Assembly (NCBI GenBank): GCA_010435995.1
Contig: JAAGNR010000022.1
Span: 62,001-126,000 of the forward strand
DNA: 64,000 nucleotides
Direction of reading: 5' to 3'
From: Ferrovum sp.
Lineage (GTDB): Bacteria > Pseudomonadota > Gammaproteobacteria > Burkholderiales > Ferrovaceae
This document shows, piece after piece, positions 1-12,979 of this stretch. The position numbers were made by a program, and so were the translations under genes. The notes under the pieces were generated by a model that was not told where the DNA came from, ran no database searches, and worked only from the letters and a program-made list of their open reading frames with translations. The stretch's first letter is position 1. The number at the start of each line of letters is the position of its first letter.

Positions 1-316
1 CGACTATAGCTGCCATTACCGTGGTCACGGTGGACGCAGCGGCCACCTGCTCCAAAGCCGCCGTCCCAGCCAAAATTTCCGGTGTGTATCTCGGGTCCAT
101 CAACGCCAACTCTTGGCGCAAAGGATCAATCTGCGAATCCGCACCGACCACCACCACCAGAGGTCGAAAGCGCACGGCCTGTCCCGCCAGTTTTTTCAGG
201 TTACGCTGCGCTGTCAGGGCATACACGCCATAACGCTCAGGATGCAGTGCCACGACTTCTAACGTACTCGTTCCACTGCTTCCGGTCGCGCCAAGAATGG
301 TTAATTGCTGTCGCAT
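1..316 (-). CDS. dxr: 1-deoxy-D-xylulose 5-phosphate reductoisomerase, N-terminal part (cut by window edge)
   Basis: About 105 N-terminal residues are visible and the rest lies beyond the left edge. Dxr converts 1-deoxyxylulose 5-phosphate to 2-C-methylerythritol 4-phosphate with NADPH, the committed step of the MEP isoprenoid pathway in the cytosol. The protein opens with the NADPH-binding loop GATGSSGTST (residues 9-18) and the family-typical HPERYGVYALTA stretch. The ATG at 316-314 shares one base with the cdsA stop (TGATG), which supports this start and translational coupling. It is the last visible gene of the rpsB-to-dxr operon. Together with uppS and cdsA just upstream it forms an isoprenoid and phospholipid precursor group. 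Confidence 0.93.
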   Translation of the reverse strand, partial: MRQQLTILGATGSSGTSTLEVVALHPERYGVYALTAQRNLKKLAGQAVRFRPLVVVVGADSQIDPLRQELALMDPRYTPEILAGTAALEQVAAASTVTTVMAAIV

Positions 317-1125
317 CAGTGCCAGTTCCCTCCCAACCACCAGGCAGCTAAAGGCAACGTTGCCGTCAACGCATCGATGCGATCAAGAATTCCTCCATGA
401 CCGGGAAGTCCTCGGCCACTGTCTTTAACACCGGCACACCGCTTGATCCAAGATTCGAACAGATCACCCAGAATTCCGAGCACTGCCAACAGCCACAACA
501 GGAGGAACCAGGTCCATTCGTGTTGGCGCAGTACGGACGCCATCGACCCCATGCCACCATTCCACGCCCACATCCACCATAATCCACCATATACGGTCAC
601 TGCCACCACTCCTCCCGCGACACCTTCCCAGGTTTTTCCTGGACTGATGGATGGAGCCAACTTATGACGTCCCCAGGCTCTTCCGGTAAAATAAGCGGCA
701 GTGTCCGTGACCCAAAGGACTGCCATCAACGCCAGCAAAACCTGATTTCCCCGTTGTTGAAGAACTTCCAGAGACCACCCTGTAGGCAGCATCACCAGAA
801 CCCCCACGCTCAGCAGAACCCACCCTGGAACACGCCACTGACCTCGCAACCACCATGGAGCCACCAGAAGCCAGAACAGAATCGCTCCCTCGCTCAACCA
901 TTGACTCCACTGCTCACCCTGTCCCCAGCGATAGATGATCACGATGACAATGGCATAAATCATTTGCCATACAGGCGATACCCGCGCCAAGCCAGCCCAT
1001 TCCCAGGCAGCCCAGATCATCAACCCAGTCACCAGCATAGGCCAGACAGTGGGCGGTGCCCCAAACAGGCTCCATCCCACTACCACCAACATGACAGCCG
1101 CCGTCAGGAGCCGGGTGCGGAGCAT
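316..1125 (-). CDS. cdsA: Phosphatidate cytidylyltransferase
   Basis: This integral inner-membrane enzyme makes CDP-diacylglycerol from phosphatidic acid and CTP, the branch point for all phospholipids. The 269-residue protein has several hydrophobic membrane segments. It ends with the CdsA signature at about residues 225-251, visible as SWIKR, then [13 protein letters not shown] and DRID, which carry the metal- and substrate-binding Asp residues. Its 5' end overlaps uppS by 22 nt and its stop overlaps the dxr start by one base, so it sits inside a tightly coupled operon. Length and position match the standard proteobacterial arrangement. Confidence 0.95.
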   Translation of the reverse strand: MLRTRLLTAAVMLVVVGWSLFGAPPTVWPMLVTGLMIWAAWEWAGLARVSPVWQMIYAIVIVIIYRWGQGEQWSQWLSEGAILFWLLVAPWWLRGQWRVPGWVLLSVGVLVMLPTGWSLEVLQQRGNQVLLALMAVLWVTDTAAYFTGRAWGRHKLAPSISPGKTWEGVAGGVVAVTVYGGLWWMWAWNGGMGSMASVLRQHEWTWFLLLWLLAVLGILGDLFESWIKRCAGVKDSGRGLPGHGGILDRIDALTATLPLAAWWLGGNWH

Positions 1126-1868
1126 TGTTCGCTGGTCCTACCAAAACGCCTTTCTCTGGTCTGATAAAAGGCAATGGCCTCATCTAGTGCGCGCTGATCA
1201 AAGTCAGGCCAGAGGGTTTGGGTAAAATACAGTTCGGTATAGGCCAATTGCCACAACAGGAAATTACTGATGCGCTGCTCTCCTCCCGTACGAATGAAAA
1301 GGTCAGGTTCGGGTATGGTTCCAAGACTGAGGTAGGCACGCAGATCCTGTTCACGGATAGGCGGATATGCCCCTTCTGGCTGTTGTTCCATCCAGCGATT
1401 CATGGCTTGTAAAATATCCCAGCGCCCGCCATAGTTCACCGCCAACGTCAGGGTGAGACGCGAATTTCCTTGTGTCAGAGCTTCAGCGCGCTGAATCAGG
1501 TTCTGCAAACGCTCTCCCAAGGGCGCTCGATCCCCGATCACGCACAATCTGACTTGGGCGTCATGCAAATGAGTCACTTCCTTTTCCAACATATGCATAA
1601 AAAGCTGCATCAATAGCGACACCTCGTCCTCGGGGCGGCGCCAATTCTCGCTGCTGAAGGCAAACAAGGTGAGATAAGAAACATTTCTCTGAATCGCCGC
1701 CTCAACCAGTCCACGTACGGCCTCACTTCCTTTGCGGTGCCCAGCCACCCGTGGAAGGAAACGTTTCTTGGCCCAACGCCCATTGCCATCCATGATGATG
1801 GCAATGTGCCTCGGCACCAAAGAGACCCCAGGAATGTTTTGGGTGGAACTGGATAGAATATCTGTCAT
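1104..1868 (-). CDS. uppS: Undecaprenyl diphosphate synthase (cis-prenyltransferase)
   Basis: UppS condenses farnesyl diphosphate with eight isopentenyl diphosphates to give the C55 lipid carrier used for peptidoglycan and O-antigen. The 254-residue product has the catalytic Asp27 in [13 protein letters not shown], the SSENWRRP region, NYGGRWDI, and the C-terminal [15 protein letters not shown] block that binds isopentenyl diphosphate. It lies between frr and cdsA, the usual proteobacterial order. It supplies the carrier used by MraY and MurG, both encoded further along this window. Confidence 0.96.
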   Translation of the reverse strand: MTDILSSSTQNIPGVSLVPRHIAIIMDGNGRWAKKRFLPRVAGHRKGSEAVRGLVEAAIQRNVSYLTLFAFSSENWRRPEDEVSLLMQLFMHMLEKEVTHLHDAQVRLCVIGDRAPLGERLQNLIQRAEALTQGNSRLTLTLAVNYGGRWDILQAMNRWMEQQPEGAYPPIREQDLRAYLSLGTIPEPDLFIRTGGEQRISNFLLWQLAYTELYFTQTLWPDFDQRALDEAIAFYQTRERRFGRTSEQCSAPGS

Positions 1869-1896
1869 GACGGATTGACGGTTCGCGGCACCGTCA

Positions 1897-2454
1897 TCAC
1901 ACCGCCATCAATTCTGCTTCTTTTACGGTCAACAGTTTATCAATTTCTTGAATAAATCGGTCCGTCAACTTCTGAATTTCTTCCTGCGCACGACGCTCTT
2001 CATCTTCCGAGATGGATTTGGATTTCACCAGATCTTTGAACTGAGCCAACGCATCACGCCGTACATTGCGTACAGCGACACGCCCCGATTCCGCTTCTCC
2101 CTTCACCACTTTGGTCAAGTCACGACGACGCTCTTCGGTTAACGAGGGCATAGGAACACGAATTCCATCCCCTTGAGTGGCTGGGTTCAGCCCGAGATCG
2201 GCCTCGCGAATGGCTTTTTCAATGGCATTCACCATCTTCTTCTCGTAGGGATTGACACCGATGGTGCGCGCATCAACCAAGTTGATGGATGCCACCTGGT
2301 TGATGGCGGTCATGGTTCCGTAATAATCCACCCTCACATGATCCAGCAACCCCGCATGGGCTCGTCCAGTCCGCACTTTTGCCAAGTCGGCCTTGAAAGT
2401 TTCCACCGACTTATGCATTTTTTGTTCCGTTGTCTTCTTGATATCGGCGATCAT
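1897..2454 (-). CDS. frr: Ribosome recycling factor
   Basis: This cytosolic factor splits post-termination ribosomes together with EF-G. The 185-residue protein has the all-helical three-helix bundle pattern. Recognisable stretches are [21 protein letters not shown] near the N-terminus and [18 protein letters not shown] in the middle. The length is that of the family. The gene lies 16 nt after pyrH in the canonical pyrH-frr pair and 28 nt before uppS. Confidence 0.97.
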   Translation of the reverse strand: MIADIKKTTEQKMHKSVETFKADLAKVRTGRAHAGLLDHVRVDYYGTMTAINQVASINLVDARTIGVNPYEKKMVNAIEKAIREADLGLNPATQGDGIRVPMPSLTEERRRDLTKVVKGEAESGRVAVRNVRRDALAQFKDLVKSKSISEDEERRAQEEIQKLTDRFIQEIDKLLTVKEAELMAV

Positions 2455-2470
2455 ATCTTATCTACCCCAT

Positions 2471-3184
2471 TCAATTCGTCACAAAAGTGCCTTCGGCCTC
2501 TCCCCGAATCACACGCAACAGCGCCCCTGGCTTGAAAATACTGAACACCCCTATGGGCAAGTTTTGATCGCGGCAAAGCGTCAGTGCCGTCGCATCCATA
2601 ACTTTCAGATTATTGACAATCGCTTCTTCAAAAGTCAGATGGGTGTAACGCTGCGCATGCGGGTTTTTCTTTGGATCTTCCGTGTAAATACCGTCAACTT
2701 TGGTTGCCTTGAGTACGACCTGAGCACTGATTTCAGCACCCCGTAATGCCGCCGCCGTATCCGTAGTGAAAAATGGATTTCCCGTACCGGCCGCAAAAAT
2801 CACGACTTTTCCTTCTTCCAGATAACGCAGGGCTTTGCCTCGAATATAGGGCTCTGCCACCTGCTCCAGATTCAGAGCAGACTGCACCCGACTGACCACA
2901 TCTACCCGCCGCATGGCATCCTGCAAGGCTAGGGCATTCATCACCGTAGCCAGCATGCCCATATAATCTGCCGTGGCACGGTCCATGCCCTCGGCCCCAG
3001 GAGCAACTCCACGAAAAATATTACCGCCTCCGATGACCACTGCAACCTGAACCCCTTGCTGAACCACACTGGCAATTTCCGCCACGATGCGATCAATGGT
3101 TGCCCGATTGATACCATACGCATCCTCTCCCATGAGCGCTTCTCCAGAGAGCTTTAACAAAATGCGTTGGTATACGGGTTTCAT
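2471..3184 (-). CDS. pyrH: Uridylate kinase (UMP kinase)
   Basis: PyrH phosphorylates UMP to UDP in pyrimidine nucleotide synthesis and belongs to the amino acid kinase fold. The 237-residue protein shows the phosphate-binding KLSGEALMG at the N-terminus, [11 protein letters not shown], the [12 protein letters not shown] helix and the [12 protein letters not shown] loop near the nucleotide site. The length matches the bacterial hexameric enzyme. It sits between tsf (52-nt gap) and frr. UDP made here feeds UDP-GlcNAc synthesis, connecting to glmS and the mur genes in this window. Confidence 0.97.
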   Translation of the reverse strand: MKPVYQRILLKLSGEALMGEDAYGINRATIDRIVAEIASVVQQGVQVAVVIGGGNIFRGVAPGAEGMDRATADYMGMLATVMNALALQDAMRRVDVVSRVQSALNLEQVAEPYIRGKALRYLEEGKVVIFAAGTGNPFFTTDTAAALRGAEISAQVVLKATKVDGIYTEDPKKNPHAQRYTHLTFEEAIVNNLKVMDATALTLCRDQNLPIGVFSIFKPGALLRVIRGEAEGTFVTN

Positions 3185-3236
3185 TCATACTCCATCAAGA
3201 TATTGGCTGCGGAAACAAGGGCCCGCAGATCTGTTA

Positions 3237-4124
3237 TTACTGCGCTACCGTTCCTGCAGCTGCGGCCACTTCTGCCGCAAAGTTTTCTGATTTCTTTTCG
3301 ATGCCTTCACCCACCACCATCAGGGAGAAGCGGTGTACCTTCGCACCCCTAGCTTTGAGCAAGGCTTCCACGGTCTGATCGGGATTTTTGACAAAAGGCT
3401 GCCCCTGCAAGGTGACTTCCGCCAGATACTTGACGACCCGACCTTCCACCATTTTCGCCACAATCTCGGCGGGCTTGCCAGATTCCGCCGCCTGCGCCGT
3501 ATAAATATCCCGTTCCCGCGCCAGCAAATCCGCCGGAACTTCATCGCGCGACACGCAGACCGGCTTGCTCGCTGCTATATGCATCGCCAAGTCACGTCCC
3601 AGAGCATCATCGCCACCATCCATATCCACCAGGACACCGATACGCTGTCCATGCATATACTGAGACAAATGACCCGCCGTCTCATAGCGCGTGAACCGAC
3701 GCAACGCCATGTTTTCGCCAAGCTTCATGATCAGCGCCTTGCGCACCTCTTCAAGGGAAATTCCTGAAGGTGACGACAATTGCGCCAGATCCTCTACGCC
3801 CGCGGGAGCATGCAGCACCACCAACTCCGCCGCAAGACGGGCAAACGCCAAGAATTCTTCGTTCTTGGCGACAAAATCCGTCTCACAATTCACCTCTACC
3901 AGTGCACCCACCTTGGCGCCGTCTTTGATGAAAACCGCCACCACCCCTTCGGCAGCAACACGCCCAGCAGCCTTGCTGGCTTTGGCCCCACTGCGAATGC
4001 GCAACAAATCTTCAGCGGCCTTCATATCACCCAAAGCTTCCGCCAAGGCCTTCTTGCATTCCATCATGCCAAGACCTGTTCGTTCGCGCAGTTCTTTCAC
4101 CATTGCCGCGGTAATTTCCGCCAT
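3237..4124 (-). CDS. tsf: Translation elongation factor Ts
   Basis: EF-Ts is the guanine nucleotide exchange factor for EF-Tu. The 295-residue protein has an N-terminal UBA-like domain ([17 protein letters not shown]) and the conserved [12 protein letters not shown] segment that enters EF-Tu to displace magnesium. Dimerisation domains follow in the C-terminal half. It lies directly after rpsB, separated by 57 nt that contain a stem-loop (4148-4170). That hairpin probably lowers tsf expression relative to rpsB. Confidence 0.97.
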   Translation of the reverse strand: MAEITAAMVKELRERTGLGMMECKKALAEALGDMKAAEDLLRIRSGAKASKAAGRVAAEGVVAVFIKDGAKVGALVEVNCETDFVAKNEEFLAFARLAAELVVLHAPAGVEDLAQLSSPSGISLEEVRKALIMKLGENMALRRFTRYETAGHLSQYMHGQRIGVLVDMDGGDDALGRDLAMHIAASKPVCVSRDEVPADLLARERDIYTAQAAESGKPAEIVAKMVEGRVVKYLAEVTLQGQPFVKNPDQTVEALLKARGAKVHRFSLMVVGEGIEKKSENFAAEVAAAAGTVAQ

Positions 4125-4147
4125 AACCTACTCCTCAAAATTACCCA

Positions 4148-4170
4148 GAGCCGACCTCGATGGCCGGCTC
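4148..4170 (-). terminator. Intercistronic hairpin between rpsB and tsf (candidate attenuator)
   Basis: On the minus strand GAGCCGGCC pairs with GGTCGGCTC across the five-base loop ATCGA, a 9-bp stem with one G-U pair. A TTTT run follows about six bases later, just before the tsf ribosome binding site (GAGGAG). The U-tract is too short and too distant for a strong terminator, so partial termination or RNA processing is more likely. Attenuation between rpsB and tsf is known in E. coli; its presence here is inference from the structure. Confidence 0.5.
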
Positions 4171-4181
4171 AAATCAACGAA

Positions 4182-4925
4182 TTACTCTTCCGAAGAACCC
4201 ACTTCTTCCTCAACAAACTCTTCCGTGACCAGCACCTCATTCAAGCTTTGAGCACGGCCTTCGAGAACGGCATCGGCCACCCCACGAGCATACAAACGAA
4301 TCGCCCGTGTGGAATCATCATTTCCAGGAATGATGTAATCGACACCCTCAATAGAATTATTGGTATCCACAATACCGATGATGGGGATACCCAGCTTGCG
4401 CGCTTCCACAATCGCATTTTTCTGGTAACCCACATCGATAACAAACAATGCGTCGGGAACCCCGTTCATATTGGCAATCCCACCCAAACTACGAGACAAC
4501 TTGTCCTTCTCCCGCTGATACGTTAGCCCTTCCTTCTTGGACAATCGATCCAGCGACCCATCATTGATCATGAGTTCCAACTCGTTGAGGCGTTTTATGG
4601 ATTGCTTCACGGTCTTGAAATTCGTAAGCATTCCGCCAAGCCAACGATGATCCACGAAGGGAGAGGCGGAGCGTTGCGCTTCTTCGCGCACGATTTCGCG
4701 CGCTTGGCGCTTGGTCCCGACAAACAAAATCGTCCCATTGTTACTCGCCAACTGGCGTACAAACTTCATGGCTTCAAGATACAAAGGCAAGGTTTTTTCA
4801 AGATTGATGATGTGTATCTTGTTCCGATGACCAAAAATATAGGGGGCCATCTTAGGATTCCAATAGCGGGTTTGATGCCCGAAATGAACGCCTGCTTCCA
4901 ACATTTGCCGCATAGTGACTGACAT
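4182..4925 (-). CDS. rpsB: 30S ribosomal protein S2
   Basis: This is a structural component of the small ribosomal subunit. The 247-residue protein has the S2 N-terminal block beginning [20 protein letters not shown], then [11 protein letters not shown], the [14 protein letters not shown] segment and the PIIGIVDTN block. It ends in an acidic tail ([10 protein letters not shown]). It is the first gene of the minus-strand operon, preceded by a roughly 100-nt leader and a good promoter (5032-5061). The preceding GCAGGAG is a clear ribosome binding site. Confidence 0.98.
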   Translation of the reverse strand: MSVTMRQMLEAGVHFGHQTRYWNPKMAPYIFGHRNKIHIINLEKTLPLYLEAMKFVRQLASNNGTILFVGTKRQAREIVREEAQRSASPFVDHRWLGGMLTNFKTVKQSIKRLNELELMINDGSLDRLSKKEGLTYQREKDKLSRSLGGIANMNGVPDALFVIDVGYQKNAIVEARKLGIPIIGIVDTNNSIEGVDYIIPGNDDSTRAIRLYARGVADAVLEGRAQSLNEVLVTEEFVEEEVGSSEE

Positions 4926-5031
4926 AAAAACTCCTGCATGATTTAGGGTTGAGCCGCCGCCGGTCCACTACACCCTGTATACAAGGCACCCTGGTTTTCA
5001 ACCGGCGTGTGAAATTCAAATAAAGCCCTTT

Positions 5032-5061
5032 ATGATACCATTGACCGGTTATTTTGATCAA
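5032..5061 (-). promoter_or_regulatory. Candidate sigma-70 promoter of the rpsB operon
   Basis: On the minus strand TTGATC (5061-5056) and TATCAT (5037-5032) are separated by 18 nt. Transcription would start near 5025, giving a leader of about 100 nt before rpsB. The leader contains short inverted repeats and could host S2 autoregulation as known in gammaproteobacteria. A TATGAT on the plus strand overlaps the same -10 region and might serve map, but no convincing plus-strand -35 box accompanies it. Confidence 0.55.
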
Positions 5062-5086
5062 CTTCATTCCTTGATAGCCACTCACC

Positions 5087-5893
5087 ATGCCTGAAGCCGT
5101 TACTCTCAAATCACCCGATGAAATCGAAAAAATGCGTGTAGCGGGCCGCCTTGCCGCCGAAGTCCTCGATTACATCACCCCCTTCGTTCAACCGGGCGTC
5201 ACCACCGATCAACTCGATCGGTTATGCCATGACTTTATGGTAGAAGTGCAACGCACCATACCGGCCCCCCTAAACTATGCCCCCAAAGGACATCGTCCCT
5301 ACCCCCGATCCATTTGTACTTCGGTCAACCACCAGGTATGTCACGGTATCCCAGGGGAGCGCATCCTGAAAAATGGCGACATCGTCAATCTGGATATCAC
5401 CGTCATCAAAGAGGGGTTTCATGGCGATACCAGCCGCATGTTTCATGTGGGCGAAGTCAGTCGCCAAGCTCAAAGACTCTGCGAACTGACCTACGAGGCC
5501 ATGTGGCACGGCATTCGCACAGTTGCTCCCGGACGCCATCTGGGAGATATTGGTCACGCCATTCAAACCTTTGCCGAAAAAGCGGGATACAGCGTGGTGC
5601 GCGAGTTCTGCGGTCATGGCATCGGCCGCCATTTCCATGAAGAACCCCAGGTACTTCACTACGGACGCCGCGGCAGCGGCCTCCAGCTCGAAGCCGGCAT
5701 GATCTTTACCATTGAACCCATGATCAATGCCGGACGCAAGGACATTCGTCAACTCGGGGATGGCTGGACCATCGTCACTGCCGACCATAGCCTATCTGCC
5801 CAATGGGAACACACCATTCTGGTGACCCCCGCCGGCCATGAAGTTCTGACTGTATCGGACAACAGCCCACCCCCTCCTCCCTCCATGGCATAA
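5087..5893 (+). CDS. map: Methionine aminopeptidase, type I
   Basis: This cytosolic metalloenzyme removes the initiator methionine from nascent proteins. All five metal ligands of the pita-bread fold are visible in the 268-residue protein: Asp103 (NLDIT), Asp114 (HGDTSRMF), His177 (EFCGHGIGRHFHEEP), Glu210 (FTIEPM) and Glu241 (QWEHT). His86 (CHGIPG) is the catalytic histidine. There is no N-terminal zinc finger, so this is the short bacterial class. It diverges from rpsB and is followed 10 nt later by glnD, a common arrangement in proteobacteria. Confidence 0.97.
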   Translation: MPEAVTLKSPDEIEKMRVAGRLAAEVLDYITPFVQPGVTTDQLDRLCHDFMVEVQRTIPAPLNYAPKGHRPYPRSICTSVNHQVCHGIPGERILKNGDIVNLDITVIKEGFHGDTSRMFHVGEVSRQAQRLCELTYEAMWHGIRTVAPGRHLGDIGHAIQTFAEKAGYSVVREFCGHGIGRHFHEEPQVLHYGRRGSGLQLEAGMIFTIEPMINAGRKDIRQLGDGWTIVTADHSLSAQWEHTILVTPAGHEVLTVSDNSPPPPPSMA

Positions 5894-5903
5894 TTGTCAG
5901 ACC

Positions 5904-8471
5904 ATGCTCCCCATTTCCGGCGCGGCACTCAAAACCCATCTGCAACAGGTGCGCCAGACCCTGTACCAGGATTATCTGGCCCACCCCAACCCCCAGCGTC
6001 TCCTCAAGTGTTGGCAACGCACAGTGGATCAGGTATTAACGGAATTGTGGCACAGTCACCGCTGCAACCGGGACAATGCGCTGGTCGCCGTGGGCGGCTA
6101 TGGGCGTGGGGAACTCTACCCCTACTCGGACATCGATGTTCTCCTGCTGCTGCCCCATCCAGCTGACGCCCCCACCATTCGCCATATTGAACAATTTATC
6201 AGCGCGCTGTGGGATGGCGGTCTGGAGGTGGGGCATAGTGTTCGAACCGTGGAAGATTGCTTGACAGAAGCCCGTGGCGACCTGACTATTGCCACCGCCC
6301 TAGCGGAAATGCGCCCTCTCGCAGGACCCCGTATCCTTCCTCAACGATTGACGCAATCTTTACGCCAATCCCTGGATCTCTCCGCTTTTAAAATTGGTAA
6401 GGTCGCAGAACAACGACAACGCCACAAAAAACATCACAACACCGCCTTCAATCTTGAACCCAATCTGAAGGATGGACCTGGCGGCCTCCGTGACTTGCAC
6501 ACCATATTTTGGCTTGCCTGGGGAAGCGGCCTGAAACCTGGGTGGACCGCCCTGAGCCAAGCGGGCTTGATCACCCCGCGAGAAGTGGTCCGCGCCCGGC
6601 AACAACGACACTTTCTCCAGGATTTGCGTATCCGTCTGCATGGTTTGGCCCAGCGACGCGAAGATCGCCTACTCTTCGACTACCAAACCGCCTTGGCGCG
6701 ACAAATGAATTTTCAGGACAGTTTCCGCCGGCGCGCCAGCGAAGCATTGATGCAGACTTATTACAAAACCGCTCAGTCTGTGCTGTTGCTCAATACCATT
6801 CTTCTGGAACAATTGAACCAACCGGAGATCATTCCTTCACCCATCGCTCTTGCCCCCCCCTTCATGCGTCAAGGGGAATTACTGGGAACCGAACCGGAAA
6901 ACCTTCTAGCCACCGACCCCAACTTGCTCTTCGAAGGCTTCTTGCTGTTGCAGCACCACCCCGACTTACGTGGATTCACGCCAGCCGCCCTGCGGGCGGT
7001 ATGGCGTGGGAAAGGCCAGATCGATGCGGCCTTCCGCGCCAACCCCTTGCACCAGCAAAAATTTCTTGAAATTCTGCGCCAGCCTGCACGTACCGCCGAT
7101 GTCCTGCGACGCATGAACTATTACGGCATTCTCGGACGGTATATCCCTGCATTTGGACGCATCGTTGGACAAATGCAACATGATTTGTATCATGTCTACA
7201 CGGTAGATGAGCATACCCTTCGCGTGGTACGCAACCTACGTCGCTTCGCCCTGCCTCGCTATGATCATGAATTCCCCCTCTGCGCTCAACTGATGCAGGG
7301 ATTTGACCGCCCAGATCTGTTATATCTGGCGGCTCTGTTTCACGACATTGCCAAGGGTAGGGGCGGAAATCACGCGCAACTGGGGCGGTCCGACGCCCTG
7401 TATTTCTGCCGCCAACACCGGTTACCCCGCCAGGATACGCAGTTTGTCGCCTGGCTGGTGGAGCAACATCTCAACCTGTCCGCCGTAGCCCAGAAACAGG
7501 ATCTGTCGGACACCGAAATCATTCAGAATTTCGCCCGGACCGTAGGAGATATGCGCCGCCTCACCGCGCTGTATCTTCTGACCGTCGCGGACATCTGCGG
7601 CACCAGCCCCATGGTGTGGAATGCTTGGAAAGGCAAACTGCTGGAAGACCTCTACCGCTTGACCAGCCAATACCTCTGCGGACAACCTCCAAATAGTGCC
7701 AGCGCCACGGAATCGCGCCAACAAGAAGCATTGGCCATCCTCAAGCATTACGGACTCACTCAAATCACCGACGTCGCCCTATGGAAAACGGTGGAAACCG
7801 CTTATTTCCACCGCCATGAAATCCAGGACATCGCTTGGCATGCCCGCAGCCTTCAGGGGCGCGTCGGTTCCCCTCAAACCATTGTCAGAGCACGCCTATC
7901 GCCTGTCGGTGAAGGATTCCAAGTCCTCATTTACAGCCCAGATCGCCAAGGCCTATTTGCCCATATTTGCGCCTATTTCGATCGCGCAGGCCAAGCGGTC
8001 ATGGCTGCACGCATCCACACTACCCTAGATCAGCATGCCTTGGATACCTTTCAGATACTCCCCCGACACGGCATCACGGATCACTACCGCACCACCCTGA
8101 AACGCCTAGAAAGCGAACTACAAGAACGACTCCATCACTGGGCCCCACTCCCCCCACCGCTGAAGTCCCGCCTGCCACGCCAACTGAAGCACTTCCCTTT
8201 CCAGTCGCGCATTCTCCTGGGAGAACAGGAGCGTGACGGAACCCGCCCCCTGACACTCATCACAGGAGATCGCCCCGGATTGTTATATCGCTTGGCCTGC
8301 GTCTTCCTGCGCCATAACATCGACCTTAAAGGTGCTCGCATCAATACCTTGGGCGAGCGGGTTGAAGATGTGTTTCTGATCGCCGCCGAACCGTTACTGG
8401 ACCCCGTCGTTCAGAACCGACTGCGCGATGATCTCCTGAAAGAATTGAATCAGGAATTCCAGCCCACCTGA
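5904..8471 (+). CDS. glnD: Bifunctional PII uridylyltransferase / uridylyl-removing enzyme
   Basis: GlnD senses glutamine and uridylylates or deuridylylates PII proteins, setting nitrogen assimilation. The 855-residue product has the nucleotidyltransferase motif GGYGRGELYPYSDID at residues 64-78. An HD hydrolase domain follows with FHDIAKGRGGNH near residue 480. Two C-terminal ACT domains start near residues 674 (SPDRQGLFAHI) and 783 (GDRPGLLYRL) and bind glutamine. Domain order and length are those of the complete family. It lies behind map and ends 6 nt from the convergent def gene. Confidence 0.97.
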   Translation: MLPISGAALKTHLQQVRQTLYQDYLAHPNPQRLLKCWQRTVDQVLTELWHSHRCNRDNALVAVGGYGRGELYPYSDIDVLLLLPHPADAPTIRHIEQFISALWDGGLEVGHSVRTVEDCLTEARGDLTIATALAEMRPLAGPRILPQRLTQSLRQSLDLSAFKIGKVAEQRQRHKKHHNTAFNLEPNLKDGPGGLRDLHTIFWLAWGSGLKPGWTALSQAGLITPREVVRARQQRHFLQDLRIRLHGLAQRREDRLLFDYQTALARQMNFQDSFRRRASEALMQTYYKTAQSVLLLNTILLEQLNQPEIIPSPIALAPPFMRQGELLGTEPENLLATDPNLLFEGFLLLQHHPDLRGFTPAALRAVWRGKGQIDAAFRANPLHQQKFLEILRQPARTADVLRRMNYYGILGRYIPAFGRIVGQMQHDLYHVYTVDEHTLRVVRNLRRFALPRYDHEFPLCAQLMQGFDRPDLLYLAALFHDIAKGRGGNHAQLGRSDALYFCRQHRLPRQDTQFVAWLVEQHLNLSAVAQKQDLSDTEIIQNFARTVGDMRRLTALYLLTVADICGTSPMVWNAWKGKLLEDLYRLTSQYLCGQPPNSASATESRQQEALAILKHYGLTQITDVALWKTVETAYFHRHEIQDIAWHARSLQGRVGSPQTIVRARLSPVGEGFQVLIYSPDRQGLFAHICAYFDRAGQAVMAARIHTTLDQHALDTFQILPRHGITDHYRTTLKRLESELQERLHHWAPLPPPLKSRLPRQLKHFPFQSRILLGEQERDGTRPLTLITGDRPGLLYRLACVFLRHNIDLKGARINTLGERVEDVFLIAAEPLLDPVVQNRLRDDLLKELNQEFQPT

Positions 8472-8477
8472 GATCGA

Positions 8478-9017
8478 TCAGTCGTCAGCAGGCCGCTGAT
8501 CGGGATCGGGAAACAATTCTTCGACGAACCCCAAACGCGACAAGTCACGCATGCGCATGGGATAGAGAATCCCATCGAGATGGTCACATTCATGCTGAAT
8601 CACCCGCGCATGGAAACCTTCAACCTTCCGCTCCAGCGGTCGACGATCGAGGGTCCAACCCGAATACTCCAGGGCTTTACTGCGGGGAACCCACCCACGC
8701 AATCCCGGCACCGACAAACAGCCTTCCCAGTCTTCTTCCTCCCCATCCCCCAGCGCCCCCCACTGGGGATTGATGATCACCGTCTCCGGCACCGCTTCAG
8801 CATCTGGGTAACGCTCATTGGTCTCGAAACCAAAAATCACGACCCTCAAGCTCACGCCAATCTGTGGTGCTGCCAAACCCACTCCTCGAGCTTGATGCAT
8901 CGTATCCTTCATGTCTTGAACCAATGCCGGAAGGTCTACCCAATCTTCTGCCGTGACCTCACGAGCGCGCACGCGCAACACAGGATGACCCATACGCAAT
9001 ATCGGACGAACCGCCAT
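8478..9017 (-). CDS. def: Peptide deformylase
   Basis: This metal-dependent enzyme removes the N-formyl group from nascent chains, working just before methionine aminopeptidase (map, also in this window). The three family motifs are present in 179 residues: GVGLAAPQIG (45-54), EGCLS with metal ligand Cys100, and HECDH with ligands His142 and His146 and catalytic Glu143. It is the last gene of the smc-zipA-ligA-galU-def string, 6 nt after galU. It is not paired with fmt as in many genomes, so a second def gene elsewhere is possible. Confidence 0.95.
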   Translation of the reverse strand: MAVRPILRMGHPVLRVRAREVTAEDWVDLPALVQDMKDTMHQARGVGLAAPQIGVSLRVVIFGFETNERYPDAEAVPETVIINPQWGALGDGEEEDWEGCLSVPGLRGWVPRSKALEYSGWTLDRRPLERKVEGFHARVIQHECDHLDGILYPMRMRDLSRLGFVEELFPDPDQRPADD

Positions 9018-9023
9018 ATTTGC

Positions 9024-11922
<2,899 letters not shown>

Positions 11923-12969
11923 TCAGGAAAACAAACGCAGCGCCAAAGCACTGCCTGCGGGGATTCCTTCCGTTTCCATAGTAGACAACCCCTGATTCAG
12001 CTGCTTTTCTATGGCTGCGGCCTGGCGCGCACCGAGCCGCTCGCCCCGATCATCCACCACCTGTCCATCCAGAACCAGAGCAATACGCTCAGCCACGGCA
12101 AACACTTCTTTGAATACCGCCACGGGATCCACCAAACGCCCCACCTCAAATAACAAAGTGATGGCTGAAATGGTTTCATGATCCAGGGTCAAGCCCAAAA
12201 AGGGCGCGCCATCCTGGCGCATCAAAGTGAAGCGATCCGTCCCGTCCTGAGAGCGAATATGGCACACGCCATCATCCCCCAGCACCATACCTTCCTGCGC
12301 GAGATAACTCATCAACCGTGTTCCCGTAGGCGCCTTAATGGCGGTGAAAACGACATTCACCCCCACCACCAGATCCACCTGCTGGCAAAAACGCTCCAGT
12401 TGCTGCGCCTTTTGGACCGCAGCACCGATATCGTCCGCACTCACTACCGCCCCCAGCTGCGCAGCCACCCCGCGCAACTCATCCATAAACAAAGTCAATC
12501 GTGCTTCGCTGACCATCCCCGCACGACTGGTGAGTTGCATCAACGCATAGACTTTTTCAAACTGAACGGTCGTATTCATTAGGATATCGACCCACAGCCC
12601 CTGATGCTGGCCCACCCAACGCACCCCGCGAGTCACCAGCCCAGAGTCGTGTAACGCCTGCCACAGCGCGGTACCTGTCACCTGTCCTGTCAATACCACG
12701 GCATACTCCAGTCGCGTCTCTGGCGCTGCAGCAGGAACCAAAGATACAAGAGGTGCACGAGCACCTCCAGCGTCCCCCTCATCAGCGGGCAACCGAGGCT
12801 CCACAGGAAAGTGGTCATGACGGGACTCCAGCAGAATATCCCGTTCCTGAGCCGGAATCATTTTCCGGGTTAATCGCTGTTGACGATATTCCTGCCAACG
12901 ACTCCAGGCATACACCATCCCCACCAATCCCGCCGCCGCCAACCCCACGATCACTTGTAGTTCACTCAT
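11923..12969 (-). CDS. zipA: Cell division protein ZipA
   Basis: ZipA tethers FtsZ to the inner membrane at the division site. The 348-residue protein has one N-terminal membrane segment (about residues 5-22, VIVGLAAAGLVGMVYAW), a basic stretch, a variable linker, and a C-terminal FtsZ-binding domain covering roughly the last 220 residues. That domain includes VNVVFTAIKAPTGTRL and CHIRSQDGTDRFTLM. Neighbourhood supports the call: zipA directly precedes ligA in many proteobacteria. The ATG has a GAGGAA site overlapping the smc stop. Confidence 0.85.
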   Translation of the reverse strand: MSELQVIVGLAAAGLVGMVYAWSRWQEYRQQRLTRKMIPAQERDILLESRHDHFPVEPRLPADEGDAGGARAPLVSLVPAAAPETRLEYAVVLTGQVTGTALWQALHDSGLVTRGVRWVGQHQGLWVDILMNTTVQFEKVYALMQLTSRAGMVSEARLTLFMDELRGVAAQLGAVVSADDIGAAVQKAQQLERFCQQVDLVVGVNVVFTAIKAPTGTRLMSYLAQEGMVLGDDGVCHIRSQDGTDRFTLMRQDGAPFLGLTLDHETISAITLLFEVGRLVDPVAVFKEVFAVAERIALVLDGQVVDDRGERLGARQAAAIEKQLNQGLSTMETEGIPAGSALALRLFS

Positions 12970-12979
12970 TTATCATTCC

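Noticed and set aside
6853-6860. Run of eight C bases in glnD as a possible frameshift
   Set aside because: The GlnD frame is intact on both sides and full length, so the tract is read in frame.
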